From NCBI GenBank assembly GCA_001800075.1, contig MGUR01000003.1, forward strand, positions 38,042-59,978: DNA of 21,937 nucleotides. The letters are read 5' to 3'. The notes beneath the pieces are model-generated. The model searched no databases. It saw nothing but the letters and a program-made list of their open reading frames with translations, and was not told the DNA's origin. The stretch comes from Elusimicrobia bacterium RIFCSPLOWO2_01_FULL_59_12. Its GTDB lineage: Bacteria; Elusimicrobiota; Elusimicrobia; 2-01-FULL-59-12. Below are positions 8,147-16,023 of this stretch, piece after piece (within the stretch, counting starts at the first letter, position 1; each line of letters starts with the position of its first letter). The position numbers and the translations under genes were made by a program.

Positions 8147-8273
8147 CACCCTCTCCCTTCTCGGGAGAGGGTAGGGGTGAGGGGTGGCGCCTACGGCCTT
8201 TAAGAATTAGCACCTCAAGGACCCTCACCCGGGTCGCTTTGGCGACCCGACCTCTCCCTAAACGGGAAAGGTG
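8147..8273. repeat. MITE-like imperfect inverted repeat between pstB and phoU
   Basis: About 127 bases with CACC at the left end and GGTG at the right end; the outer thirds are imperfect inverted complements. Two perfect hairpins lie inside. One has 9-bp arms, CCCTCTCCC (8149-8157) and GGGAGAGGG (8163-8171), with a 5-base loop. The other has 7-bp arms, GGGTCGC (8231-8237) and GCGACCC (8242-8248). The style (CCCTCTCC with GGGTGAGGG) is that of short intergenic repeats dispersed through many bacterial chromosomes. It contains no open frame. Placed within the pst operon, its transcript would fold strongly and could affect readthrough into, or stability of, the phoU message. Confidence 0.75.
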
Positions 8274-8275
8274 TT

Positions 8276-9082
8276 TTATCCAAACCGTCCTGTGACATAA
8301 TCTTCCGTCAGTTTGTTCGACGGGTTGGTGAATATTTTCCCCGTCACATCGAATTCCACGAGTTCGCCCAGGTACATGAAGCCGGTGTAATCGGACACCC
8401 GGGCGGCTTGCTGCATGTTATGGGTCACAATCAAAATGGTCACCGACTTTTTCAACTCACCGATGAGCTCCTCGATACGTGCCGTCGCGATCGGGTCCAG
8501 AGCGGAGGTGGGTTCGTCGAAAAGGACGATTTCCGGGTCGGTCGCCAGCGCCCTAGCGATACAGAGACGCTGCTGCTGGCCGCCGGAGAGCGCGAAGGCT
8601 AGGTTCTGAAGGCGGTCCTTCACCTCGTCCCAAAGAGCTGCATGCCGCAAGGCTTGCTCTACTTTGCCGTCCAATACGCTCCGGGAATTCGTTTCCCGAA
8701 TGCGTAAACCATACGCGACATTCTCATAGATGGATTTGGGGAAGGGGTTGGCTTTTTGGAACACCATGTTGATCCGCATGCGGACCTCGATGGGATCGAC
8801 CTCCGGGCCGATGATATTCACCCCTTCCGGATGCAGGAGGATCTCCCCCTGGTAACGGTTGCCGGGATAGAGATCGTGCATGCGGTTGAAGCAGCGCAAG
8901 AAGGTGGTTTTTCCGCAGCCAGAGGGGCCAATCAAAGCAGTGACCTTTTTGTCCGCGATATTGACGTTGACCTTCTTCAGGGCCTGAAAGGCGCCGTAGA
9001 AAAAGCTGACGTTTTTGGATTCGGCTTTGAGCGCGGGGGGAGCGGCCGTCACCGTCGGGGTCATCTCGGCTAATTCTACCAT
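8276..9082 (-). CDS. pstB: Phosphate ABC transporter ATP-binding protein PstB
   Basis: 268 residues from ATG 9082. A longer in-frame extension to 9256 is rejected because it would run through pstA. Walker A is GPSGCGKTT (52-60), the ABC signature LSGGQQQR (165-172), Walker B IVLFDE (185-190), and the H-loop His lies in IVTHN. It powers phosphate import through PstCA at the inner face of the inner membrane. The ATG overlaps the pstA stop by 7 bases, suggesting translational coupling. An ATG at 9064 is a possible alternative, but it has a weaker ribosome site. Length is slightly above the E. coli protein because of an Ala/Pro-rich N-terminal lead of about 20 residues. Confidence 0.96.
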   Translation of the reverse strand: MVELAEMTPTVTAAPPALKAESKNVSFFYGAFQALKKVNVNIADKKVTALIGPSGCGKTTFLRCFNRMHDLYPGNRYQGEILLHPEGVNIIGPEVDPIEVRMRINMVFQKANPFPKSIYENVAYGLRIRETNSRSVLDGKVEQALRHAALWDEVKDRLQNLAFALSGGQQQRLCIARALATDPEIVLFDEPTSALDPIATARIEELIGELKKSVTILIVTHNMQQAARVSDYTGFMYLGELVEFDVTGKIFTNPSNKLTEDYVTGRFG

Positions 9083-9993
9083 TTGATCCGTTTCCTGGAG
9101 TGATACCGGACGTAGATCGCGATGCCGTTCATCGCCAGGGTCATGGCCATCAGTACCAGGCCGGCGGCCGCCGCGTTTAAGTGGAACGCCTGCTGGGGCC
9201 GTGAAACCCAGTTGAACAGCTGAATGGGCATGACTGTAAAGGGGGACGCCAGCCAATCAAAATTGACAAAGGGGAATGTTCTCTGGACAGGCGCGGGGGG
9301 GAGAAACGCAATGAACGTTAAAGCGCCGATCGTTATCAACGGGGCGCTTTCGCCGATCGCGCGGGACAACCCAATGATGACTCCGGTCAGGATACCGCCG
9401 GTCGAATACGGCAGCACATGGTGTTTGATCGCCTGCCACTTAGTGGCGCCCAGGGCATAGGCGGCTTCCCGAATACTGCCCGGAATGGCGCGGATGGACT
9501 CCCGCGTGGCGATGATCACGATCGGAAGGATTAAAAGCGCCAATGTCAGCCCGGCGGTCAGAATGCTTTGGCCCAGATGGAACTGGTAAACAAAAAGACC
9601 CAGGGCCATCAATCCGTAAACAATGGAGGGCACCCCAGCCAGGTTGGCGATATTGATCTCGATGATCGTGGTCAGCCAGTTTTTCCGGGCGTATTCCTCC
9701 AGGTAAATGCCGGCCGCCACGCCCAGGGGCACTGCCGCCAGCGCCGTAACGAGCATCACCAGAATCGTCCCGACCCACGCCGAGAGAATGCCGGCTTTGC
9801 CTGGAAATCGCGAAGGGAAGGACGTCAGGAAGCCGGGGCTTAACCGGCCGACCCCATCGATCGCCAAATCCACAAGAAGGGCCATCAAGGTCGCGATGCA
9901 CACCAGCAGGCAGACCATTCCCAAAACGGCAAAGGCGGCGTCCCGGGTTCTGTGCCGGCGGATGATGGCTTTAATATCGGTTGTGCTCGTCAT
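9076..9993 (-). CDS. pstA: Phosphate ABC transporter permease PstA
   Basis: 305 residues with about six membrane helices and the inner-membrane permease EAA-type loop near residues 180-200 (REAAYALGATKWQAIKHH), which contacts the ATPase. An N-terminal cytoplasmic segment of about 20 residues precedes the first helix. With PstC it forms the channel for phosphate. The ATG at 9993 shares one base with the pstC stop (TGATG), and the 3' end overlaps pstB, so the three are tightly coupled. Length and order (pstS-pstC-pstA-pstB) are standard for the family. Confidence 0.95.
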   Translation of the reverse strand: MTSTTDIKAIIRRHRTRDAAFAVLGMVCLLVCIATLMALLVDLAIDGVGRLSPGFLTSFPSRFPGKAGILSAWVGTILVMLVTALAAVPLGVAAGIYLEEYARKNWLTTIIEINIANLAGVPSIVYGLMALGLFVYQFHLGQSILTAGLTLALLILPIVIIATRESIRAIPGSIREAAYALGATKWQAIKHHVLPYSTGGILTGVIIGLSRAIGESAPLITIGALTFIAFLPPAPVQRTFPFVNFDWLASPFTVMPIQLFNWVSRPQQAFHLNAAAAGLVLMAMTLAMNGIAIYVRYHSRKRIKW

Positions 9994-10943
9994 CAGTAGA
10001 TCTCCCGGTACCGTTTCCTCAAAAAGTACCCGGCAATATTAAAGGCCAGCGTCATGAGCATGAGCGTCAGGCCGGCCGCGAAAATCGTCTGGTAGCCGAT
10101 GGTGCCGTGAGGCAGGTCGCCCAGGGCCACTTGGACGATATAGGCGGTAATGGTCGCCGCCGGTTCGGTGGGGTTCCAGGTAAAATTGGGCTGCATCCCG
10201 GCGGCAATCGCCACCACCATCGTTTCACCAATGGCCCGTGAGAATCCCAGGACATAGGCGGAAGAAATCCCCGACATGGCGGAGGGGACAATCACACGCA
10301 CGGAGGTTTGAAATCGGGTGGCGCCGACCGCGTAAGACGCCTCCCGGATATGCATCGGGACCGCCTTCATCGCGTCCTCGCTGATCGAACTGACATACGG
10401 GATGATCATGACGCCCATCACCAGGCCGGCGCTCAGCATATTGAATCCCGGCAAGCCGGGAATGATCCGTTGCAAGAGCGGGGTCACGAACAAAAGCGCG
10501 AAATAACCGAAGACCACGGTGGGCACGGCGCTCAGCAGTTCCAGGAAGGGCTTCACCACTTCTCGAACTTTGTGCGGGGCGTATTCGCTCAAATAGATCG
10601 CCGTGACCGTGCCGACCGGCAGGGCAAAGGCAAGCGCGACGCCCGCCGTCACCAGGGTCCCGCTGAGCAGGGGGAGAATCCCATAGTGAGCATCATCAAA
10701 CAGCGGCGTCCACTGCCTGTCGGTGAGAAAGTCGACGAGGGAGACCTGCTTAAAAAACGCCAGGGACTCGAAAAAAAGAATCCCCACGATCCCCGCGGTG
10801 ATGGCGATGGACGAAGCGGCCGCCAGAAAGAGGAGGGTCTCGATGAGCCGTTCCCGCAGTCGTTTGATGCGGCCCGCCGGCCTGCGGGCAAAGCGGGTCG
10901 CCGTCGGGGGACGCCTGATCAGCGGAGCCGTTGCGGTCGTCAA
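9993..10943 (-). CDS. pstC: Phosphate ABC transporter permease PstC
   Basis: 316 residues with about six membrane helices, the permease loop EASYAVGATRFQTSVRV, and the early segment AIYLSEYAPHKVREV found in PstC. The start codon is TTG (10943-10941). No ATG or GTG occurs before the first helix, a GGAG lies about 9 bases upstream, and the TTGA overlap with the pstS stop makes coupled initiation reasonable. The N terminus is a basic cytoplasmic stretch (about 40 residues). It pairs with PstA to form the phosphate channel of the high-affinity importer. Confidence 0.94.
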   Translation of the reverse strand: MTTATAPLIRRPPTATRFARRPAGRIKRLRERLIETLLFLAAASSIAITAGIVGILFFESLAFFKQVSLVDFLTDRQWTPLFDDAHYGILPLLSGTLVTAGVALAFALPVGTVTAIYLSEYAPHKVREVVKPFLELLSAVPTVVFGYFALLFVTPLLQRIIPGLPGFNMLSAGLVMGVMIIPYVSSISEDAMKAVPMHIREASYAVGATRFQTSVRVIVPSAMSGISSAYVLGFSRAIGETMVVAIAAGMQPNFTWNPTEPAATITAYIVQVALGDLPHGTIGYQTIFAAGLTLMLMTLAFNIAGYFLRKRYREIY

Positions 10944-11935
10944 CTGGCCAATCTCCGGCTTAGGACTTCCTGAATGGTCAGCCCCACCACGTTCTTGCCC
11001 CCGAACGCCGTTCCGGTCCGGCCTTTTTGAAACCGTTCCAGGGCCGCCTGGTAGGCGGACGGCGGCAGCGGAACGTATTTCACTTCTTTGACCAGGTCCG
11101 CGGCATTTCTTAGGTAGAACTCGACAAACTGCTTCACCTCCGGACGCTTCATCGATTTTTTGCTCACGTAGATGAAGATCGGCCGGGCGAGCGGCTGGTA
11201 GGCGCCGTTTTCAACCGACTCTTTGGACGGCGCCACAGGCCCTTTTCCACCATCGATCTTAATCGCTTTCAGTTTGTCCTTATTTTCCGCGTAGTAAGCG
11301 AAGCCGAAGTAGCCGATGGCGTTGGCGTCATTTGCGACGCCCTGCACCAGGACGTTGTCGTCTTCGCTGGCGGTGTAATCGCCGCGGCTGGATTTGGACT
11401 TGCCTACGATCGCTTCGGTGAAGTAGTCGAACGTCCCGGAGTCGGACCCCGCTCCATAGAGCTTGAGTTCCTGACTGGGCCAACTCGGGTTCACCTGGCT
11501 CCACTTGGTGATATTCCCCTGGGCCGCCGGCTCCCACATCTTTTTGAGCTGGGCGACCGTCATGGAGTCCATGGAGTTTTTGGGGCTGACCACGACGGTC
11601 AGGGCGTCATAGGCCACTGGAAGTTCGATGTATTGAGTTCCGCTCTCCCAACAAGCATCCATTTCCTTCTTGGTAATAGGACGCGAGGCGTCCTGAATGT
11701 CGGTTTCGCCGCGGCAGAACTTCTTGAAGCCGCCGCCGGTGCCCGAGATGCCCACGGTGACCTGCGCGCCTTTGTTGTTCTTCTGGAACTCCTCCGCGAC
11801 CGCTTCGGTGACCGGGAAGACGGTGCTGGAACCGTCGATTTTGATGACGTGGCCCTCCGCATGGGACGGAGCGGCTCCCCCAGGGGCCATCAGCGCCGCG
11901 CAGAGCGCGATTCGCAAACATGCATTGTTAGTCAT
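10940..11935 (-). CDS. pstS: Periplasmic phosphate-binding protein PstS
   Basis: 331 residues from ATG 11935, chosen over an in-frame TTG at 11956 because AAGGAG lies 7 bases upstream and the signal peptide then begins properly (cleavage near SHAEG). Phosphate-binding motifs are visible: IDGSSTVFPVTEAVAEEF near residue 35, then ISGTGGGFKKFCRGETDIQ near residue 70, which supplies the Ser/Gly and Asp contacts. The protein captures phosphate in the periplasm for PstCAB. It is encoded 24 bases after the porin gene and overlaps pstC by 4 bases, so the porin and the importer probably share a transcript. Confidence 0.95.
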   Translation of the reverse strand: MTNNACLRIALCAALMAPGGAAPSHAEGHVIKIDGSSTVFPVTEAVAEEFQKNNKGAQVTVGISGTGGGFKKFCRGETDIQDASRPITKKEMDACWESGTQYIELPVAYDALTVVVSPKNSMDSMTVAQLKKMWEPAAQGNITKWSQVNPSWPSQELKLYGAGSDSGTFDYFTEAIVGKSKSSRGDYTASEDDNVLVQGVANDANAIGYFGFAYYAENKDKLKAIKIDGGKGPVAPSKESVENGAYQPLARPIFIYVSKKSMKRPEVKQFVEFYLRNAADLVKEVKYVPLPPSAYQAALERFQKGRTGTAFGGKNVVGLTIQEVLSRRLAS

Positions 11936-11942
11936 GGGATGT

Positions 11943-11948
11943 CTCCTT
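11943..11948 (-). promoter_or_regulatory. Ribosome-binding site fixing the pstS start
   Basis: On the minus strand AAGGAG stands 7 bases before ATG 11935. It lies downstream of the alternative TTG start at 11956, which therefore is unlikely to be used. Confidence 0.8.
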
Positions 11949-11959
11949 TCTGACAATCA

Positions 11960-13141
11960 CTAGAACTTCAAGACAGCATCCAACTGCAGCCGGTTGATGT
12001 TATTCGGCCGGTGCGTGGAGGTGGCGGTGTACGGATGGCTGGTATTGATGAACGGGTCAACCCGTTCCGTCATGGAATACTTCGCCTGAAGAACCAGAAA
12101 ATCCGTGCACGCGTGGGCCAGCCAGAGGACCACGCCCTTGCGGTTGGTTCCGCCGTTGCCCCAGTCGGCGTCCGCCAAGTCGGAGAGGGTGGCGTTGGCT
12201 TCCACGAATTTCTTGAAGAGGCCGCCTTCCCAGCTTCCCGCGGTTTTCGCGCTTCCCGCTATAAGACCGACCTGGTAACCGGCATCCTGGCCGTTCGTCT
12301 TCCGATCATGGACATTGCGGACGAAATCCCCCTGCAGACGAATCGGGACGCCGGCCTGAAAACCCAGTTCCGTGGTCACATGCGCCATGTGGAATTGCCC
12401 GGCCAGGAGCGCCCCGCCGCCGGCGACGCGCGTGTTGTCCCCCAGAAGAACGGTGGAATCCACCGAACTCGTCGCATGAAGCACGCTGACGTCTTCGTGC
12501 GACACGGCGTAGTTGGCCACCGCGATATTCCAGCGTAAGCCGCCTCCGAGCTTGGCTTGAACGCCGATCTGGTTCCCGAACAACCAGGGATCCCGCTTGC
12601 TCCCGCTGATTTCATTCACCGGCGCCTGGAGGAAGTTCCCGAAAACGCTGACCCTGTCGTTGACATCCAGGGAGGCCTGTTCTGAAAACCCCTCCGGATT
12701 GAGATCGCTGTCCCAGACCAGATCGCTTGAATACACGCGCCAGAAGGGGTTTTCCTGTTTTCCGGCATGCACTTTCAGCCAGTCTTTGGGCCTTGCGGTC
12801 ACATACGCCTGATCAAGGTAGATGTTTTTTTGATTCCAGCTATTGCCGAAGGTCTGATTCGTAGAAACCTGCTCGCCTGTTCCGGACGCCAGCTTGAACG
12901 CCGCGCCCCACTTCTCCATATCCGCCTTCACGCCGAAACGAAGACGCAGCCGCTGGCGGTGGCGGTCATCGGCACCAGGATTCAAGAACGACTCCTGGCG
13001 AATGCGCAGATCGCCCCCGAAAGACAGCTTGCTGGTGGTACTCGCAGACCCTTCCATGGCCGCCCCGTAAGCCTGTACCGCCACTAACAGCGCCGCCAGA
13101 CTTCCCCCTCCCAGCTTCATGAACCTGTTAATGAATGACAT
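11960..13141 (-). CDS. Putative outer-membrane porin of the phosphate operon
   Basis: 393 residues with an N-terminal signal peptide of about 28 residues (cleavage near AYGA/A). It ends in Leu-Lys-Phe after a strand QLDAVLKF, typical of an outer-membrane barrel. The mature part begins with LSFGGDLRIRQESF, followed by an arginine-rich run (RHRQRLRLRFGVKAD). This resembles the putative porin (Porin_5-like) proteins that often accompany pst genes. A GGGAGG site lies about 9 bases before ATG 13141. It sits directly upstream of pstS on the same strand, so it is probably the outer-membrane entry route for phosphate under starvation. Phosphate specificity is inferred from position only. Confidence 0.75.
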   Translation of the reverse strand: MSFINRFMKLGGGSLAALLVAVQAYGAAMEGSASTTSKLSFGGDLRIRQESFLNPGADDRHRQRLRLRFGVKADMEKWGAAFKLASGTGEQVSTNQTFGNSWNQKNIYLDQAYVTARPKDWLKVHAGKQENPFWRVYSSDLVWDSDLNPEGFSEQASLDVNDRVSVFGNFLQAPVNEISGSKRDPWLFGNQIGVQAKLGGGLRWNIAVANYAVSHEDVSVLHATSSVDSTVLLGDNTRVAGGGALLAGQFHMAHVTTELGFQAGVPIRLQGDFVRNVHDRKTNGQDAGYQVGLIAGSAKTAGSWEGGLFKKFVEANATLSDLADADWGNGGTNRKGVVLWLAHACTDFLVLQAKYSMTERVDPFINTSHPYTATSTHRPNNINRLQLDAVLKF

Positions 13142-13240
13142 CCTGGGTATCCTCCCTTTTGATCATTGATGAGATCGGTGATGTTTGTTGAAGTTCCTCT
13201 TTGAGTCGACTGCAATCGAAACGACGGGCGGACCCCGCGA

Positions 13241-13280
13241 AAAGGGGAAAAGGGCGCCGCCCGTCTGAAATTTGGGCGGC
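13241..13280 (-). terminator. Possible intrinsic terminator after the 56-aa gene
   Basis: Reading the minus strand, a perfect 7-bp stem (GCCGCCC and GGGCGGC, 13274-13280 with 13256-13262; 11-base loop) begins 3 bases after the TAA of the small gene. It is followed by a broken T-rich run (TTTTCCCCTTTT, 13252-13241). The T tract is interrupted by C, so termination may be partial and allow readthrough into the porin-pst genes. Confidence 0.5.
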
Positions 13281-13283
13281 TCA

Positions 13284-13454
13284 TTAGGCCGCTTCCCTTA
13301 ACCGCCGCAACTGCAGTTCCACCGCCCGGAGTCTCCAGGCCAGTGCGTCCGCCGTCAGGCGTTCCAGCTCGATCTCTTCATTCAGAGTTCTCAGCGATTG
13401 GATCTGCTGCCTGATGCCCGCCGCCATGTACTCTTCCTTCATCTGAGTCACCAT
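13284..13454 (-). CDS. 56-residue predicted coiled-coil microprotein between phoR and the pst porin
   Basis: Translating the minus strand from ATG 13454 to TAA 13284 gives 56 residues, beginning MVTQMKEEYMAAG and ending QLRRLREAA. It is rich in Leu, Glu, Arg and Gln and has no Cys, Pro or membrane segment. The spacing of Leu/Ile from about residue 18 fits one long amphipathic helix or coiled coil. A full 9-base Shine-Dalgarno match precedes the ATG by 7 bases, a -10-like TAGAAT lies about 40 bases upstream, and a terminator-like hairpin follows. These features argue for a real, well-translated gene. It lies in the phosphate island between the kinase and the uptake genes. No family recognised and no function assigned. 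Confidence 0.75.
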   Translation of the reverse strand: MVTQMKEEYMAAGIRQQIQSLRTLNEEIELERLTADALAWRLRAVELQLRRLREAA

Positions 13455-13461
13455 TCCAGTG

Positions 13462-13470
13462 ACCTCCTTA
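13462..13470 (-). promoter_or_regulatory. Complete 9-base Shine-Dalgarno sequence of the microprotein gene
   Basis: The minus strand reads TAAGGAGGT, complementary to the full anti-Shine-Dalgarno tail of 16S rRNA, and is 7 bases from ATG 13454. It is the strongest ribosome site seen in the window and supports both the reality and the start of the small gene. Confidence 0.85.
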
Positions 13471-13494
13471 TCGTTCTCATTTTTTATTGATCGT

Positions 13495-13500
13495 ATTCTA
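13495..13500 (-). promoter_or_regulatory. Candidate -10 element for the microprotein gene
   Basis: The minus strand reads TAGAAT (5 of 6 matches to TATAAT) about 40 bases before ATG 13454, followed by an AT-rich leader. No good -35 hexamer is found 16-18 bases upstream, which would fit an activator-dependent promoter. Moderate to low certainty. Confidence 0.4.
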
Positions 13501-13533
13501 ATGGAAAGGGCCTTCAGAACCCATATCAGGCAG

Positions 13534-13551
13534 GTAAAAGGTGTGTGACAC
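13534..13551 (-). promoter_or_regulatory. Degenerate Pho-box-like sequence
   Basis: The minus strand reads GTGTCACACACCTTTTAC, which agrees at 12 of 18 positions with the enterobacterial Pho box. It lies between the phoR stop and the small gene, upstream of the pst porin and pst genes. The distance to the candidate -10 (33 bases) is longer than in the classical arrangement, by about two 11-base units. PhoB of this organism may prefer a different site, so this is only a suggestion. Confidence 0.25.
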
Positions 13552-13568
13552 GGGCATGACGAGACGTG

Positions 13569-15353
13569 CTAGGCGACCGGAAGGGTGAAGGAAAAAACGG
13601 ACCCGTGCCCGGGTTCGCTTTCTGCCGTGACGGCGCCCCGGTGGGCTTCCACCAGATGTTTCACGATCGCCAGGCCCAGGCCGGTGCCGGCGATGTCGTG
13701 GGAGCGGGCCTTGTCGGCGCGGTAGAAGCGCTCGAAGACGCGCGGCAGGTCACCGGGCGGAATGCCCACGCCGGTATCCTGGATGGAAACAACGAGATTG
13801 CCGTTATCGGGCCGGGCGGCGATCTTGACCGATCCTCCCGTTTTGTTGAACTTGATGGCGTTGTCGATCAGGTTCATCAGGATTTGCGCCAGCTTATCCC
13901 GGTCGGCGCGCACCTTGGGAAGTTTGTCCGTAAGCAGGTTGGTGATTTTCACATCCTTGGCCTTGGCCATGGGGGCCAGGCCTTTAATCAGCCGTTCGGT
14001 GATGTCCGCCAGGGACACCGGTTCAAAGCGGTAGTCGACCCGCTTGGCTTCGATCGCCGAGAGGTCCAGGACGTCGTCGATCAGCAGCGAAAGATGGCGC
14101 GCATGCTCCTCGATAATGCCCAAAAATTCACGGTTATGCGCCTTGTCCTCCAACGCGCCGGTCAGGAGCGTTTCCACGTACCCCCTGATCGCCGTCAGCG
14201 GCGTCTTGAGCTCATGCGACACATTGGCGACGAACTCCTGCCGCACGCGTTCAAGCCTGCGCAGTTCCGTGATGTCGTGGAACGCGGCCAGCACGCCCGC
14301 CCGGTTTTCTCCGTAGGTGACCGGCAAGGCCTGCGCCACCAACGTCCGCGCCTGGGGCGAATGGATCGTGATTTCCTGGGAGACGGGCCGGCGCTCCCGG
14401 AGGGTCTGCTGGATCAGCTCGTGCAGCGCGTTGTGCCGCAGCACTTCCAGCACGGGACGTCCCGTGAGGTTCCCGGACGCCGCTTCGAAAAGCCTCTCCG
14501 CGGCGGGGTTCAGAAGCAGCACGCGCCCTTCATGATCGACTGCGACCACGCCCTCCACCAGGGCCGAAAGAATGGCCGCCAACTGGCTTCGCTCACGGCT
14601 CAATTCATGGACTTTTTCGTCGACGCGCGCGGACATGTCGCCGAAAGCTTGAGCGAGCTGTCCAAATTCATCCCGGGCCGCCTGGGCGCTTGCGCGGGGG
14701 AAACGCCCTTCACCGATGGCGCGTGCCGTGTCGGTCAAGGCCCGCAGAGGGCGGACCGTTCTTCGGGCAACGACGAACGCCACCAAGAACGCGACGCCCA
14801 GAGCGGCCATGCCGGCTTTTATAAGATCCCCATGAAATGCGTTGATCCGGTGTCCCACCTCCGTAAGCGGCAGGGCCACGCGCAAAACGCCCCACGGTTT
14901 TTCCCTGAGAATAATCGGCGACGCCACATACAGCATGTCTTCCTTGAGCGTACGGCTGTAGCGCGTCGCCCCGCCTTTCCCGGAGGCCAGCGCCGACTGG
15001 ATCTCCGGCCGGTTCCCATGGTTATCCATGCCGGCCAGCTCGGATTCGCCGAGCTCCGAATCCCCGACCACGACGCCGTCCGCACGGACGACGGTCACGC
15101 GGTAACCCATTCGCCGCCCCAGGTCCCGGACCAACGCCGGCAAGGCGGAGGGCCCGTCGGAGCCAAGCACGACGGGGGCGACCTGGTCGCGCATCAGCAG
15201 CGCCTGAGCGCTTAGGGACGTCTCCAGATTCATCAGGTAATTGGCTTTGAGGCGCCGGGTCAGGTAGGCCCCGGTGATGAGGAGGGTCACCGCCACCACA
15301 AAAAGATAGCTGGCGGTCAGTTTCTTGGCAAAGGAAGGCTTACTGAGTTTCAA
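13569..15353 (-). CDS. phoR: Phosphate-regulon sensor histidine kinase PhoR
   Basis: 594 residues. Membrane helix about 12-32, a periplasmic region of about 140 residues, second helix 178-197, HAMP about 198-250, PAS about 255-365, HisKA with phosphoacceptor His380 (FVANVSHELKTPL), and an ATPase domain with N box (LIDNAIKFN), G1 (DTGVGIPP) and G2 (GTGLGLAIVKH). It phosphorylates PhoB. The start is TTG (15353), overlapping the phoB stop by 14 bases; no ATG or GTG occurs before the first helix, so coupled initiation is assumed. The large periplasmic domain differs from E. coli PhoR, which lacks one, and resembles the Bacillus-type architecture. The long plus-strand open frame over this gene is a shadow. 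Confidence 0.9.
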   Translation of the reverse strand: MKLSKPSFAKKLTASYLFVVAVTLLITGAYLTRRLKANYLMNLETSLSAQALLMRDQVAPVVLGSDGPSALPALVRDLGRRMGYRVTVVRADGVVVGDSELGESELAGMDNHGNRPEIQSALASGKGGATRYSRTLKEDMLYVASPIILREKPWGVLRVALPLTEVGHRINAFHGDLIKAGMAALGVAFLVAFVVARRTVRPLRALTDTARAIGEGRFPRASAQAARDEFGQLAQAFGDMSARVDEKVHELSRERSQLAAILSALVEGVVAVDHEGRVLLLNPAAERLFEAASGNLTGRPVLEVLRHNALHELIQQTLRERRPVSQEITIHSPQARTLVAQALPVTYGENRAGVLAAFHDITELRRLERVRQEFVANVSHELKTPLTAIRGYVETLLTGALEDKAHNREFLGIIEEHARHLSLLIDDVLDLSAIEAKRVDYRFEPVSLADITERLIKGLAPMAKAKDVKITNLLTDKLPKVRADRDKLAQILMNLIDNAIKFNKTGGSVKIAARPDNGNLVVSIQDTGVGIPPGDLPRVFERFYRADKARSHDIAGTGLGLAIVKHLVEAHRGAVTAESEPGHGSVFSFTLPVA

Positions 15354-16023
15354 ACCGGTAGCCGACGTTCTTGACGGTCACGACGCGCTTGGCTTCACTG
15401 CCCAATTTGTCGCGCAAGCGGGTGATGTGTTGATCGATGGTCCGGGTGTCTATGTCCATGGATCGGTCATAGCCCCAGACCTTTTCCAGCAGTTGATCGC
15501 GGGTCAGCGCTTTGCCGTTCGCCTCCAACAAAATCTTCAGGAAGGCGAACTCTTTGGTGCCCAGGGATACCGGCTTGCCTTTGACGGACACCGTGTAGCG
15601 TTCGGCGTCAAAACGCAGGTCGCCAAACTTTCCGGTCCCTGTCTCCGGGGACGGGCGTTGGCTGCGGCGAAGGATCGTCTTGACGCGCGCCAGGAGCTCG
15701 CGGATGCTGAAAGGCTTTGTGACGTAGTCGTCCGCCCCGAGCTCCAGCCCCAGGATGCGGTCGACTTCCTGTTTTTTGGCGGTCAGCATGAGGATGGGCA
15801 CTCGCGACTCTTGTCGCAGCGTGCGGCAGACCTCCATCCCGTCCAGCTTGGGCAGCATCAAATCCAGTATCAGGAGATCCGGTTTTTCCTTTTGTGCCGC
15901 CGCCAGCCCTGATGCCCCGTCCGTCGCGCTGACGACTTGGTACCCTTCCTTTTCCAGGTTGTACTTCAGCAGGCGGAGTATGTCCTTCTCATCTTCAATG
16001 ATCAGGACCCGCGTTTTGCTCAT
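15340..16023 (-). CDS. phoB: Phosphate response regulator PhoB (OmpR family)
   Basis: 227 residues from ATG 16023; the longer frame to 16365 lies inside pit and is rejected. The receiver domain (1-120) has the acidic pocket Glu10/Asp11, the phosphoacceptor Asp54 (LILDLMLPKLDG) and the conserved Lys in DDYVTKPFS. The C-terminal winged-helix domain (about 130-227) has the OmpR/PhoB recognition region (TIDQHITRLRDKLG) and ends in VGYRFETQ. It would activate phosphate-starvation promoters after phosphorylation by PhoR, whose gene overlaps its end. Its own start overlaps the pit stop (ATGA), so carrier and regulator are expressed together. Confidence 0.95.
   Translation of the reverse strand: MSKTRVLIIEDEKDILRLLKYNLEKEGYQVVSATDGASGLAAAQKEKPDLLILDLMLPKLDGMEVCRTLRQESRVPILMLTAKKQEVDRILGLELGADDYVTKPFSIRELLARVKTILRRSQRPSPETGTGKFGDLRFDAERYTVSVKGKPVSLGTKEFAFLKILLEANGKALTRDQLLEKVWGYDRSMDIDTRTIDQHITRLRDKLGSEAKRVVTVKNVGYRFETQ

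Noticed and set aside
13566..15215. A 549-codon plus-strand open frame antisense to phoR.
   Set aside because: It is the reverse-complement shadow of the well-recognised phoR reading frame in GC-rich DNA; its translation shows no domain or signal.
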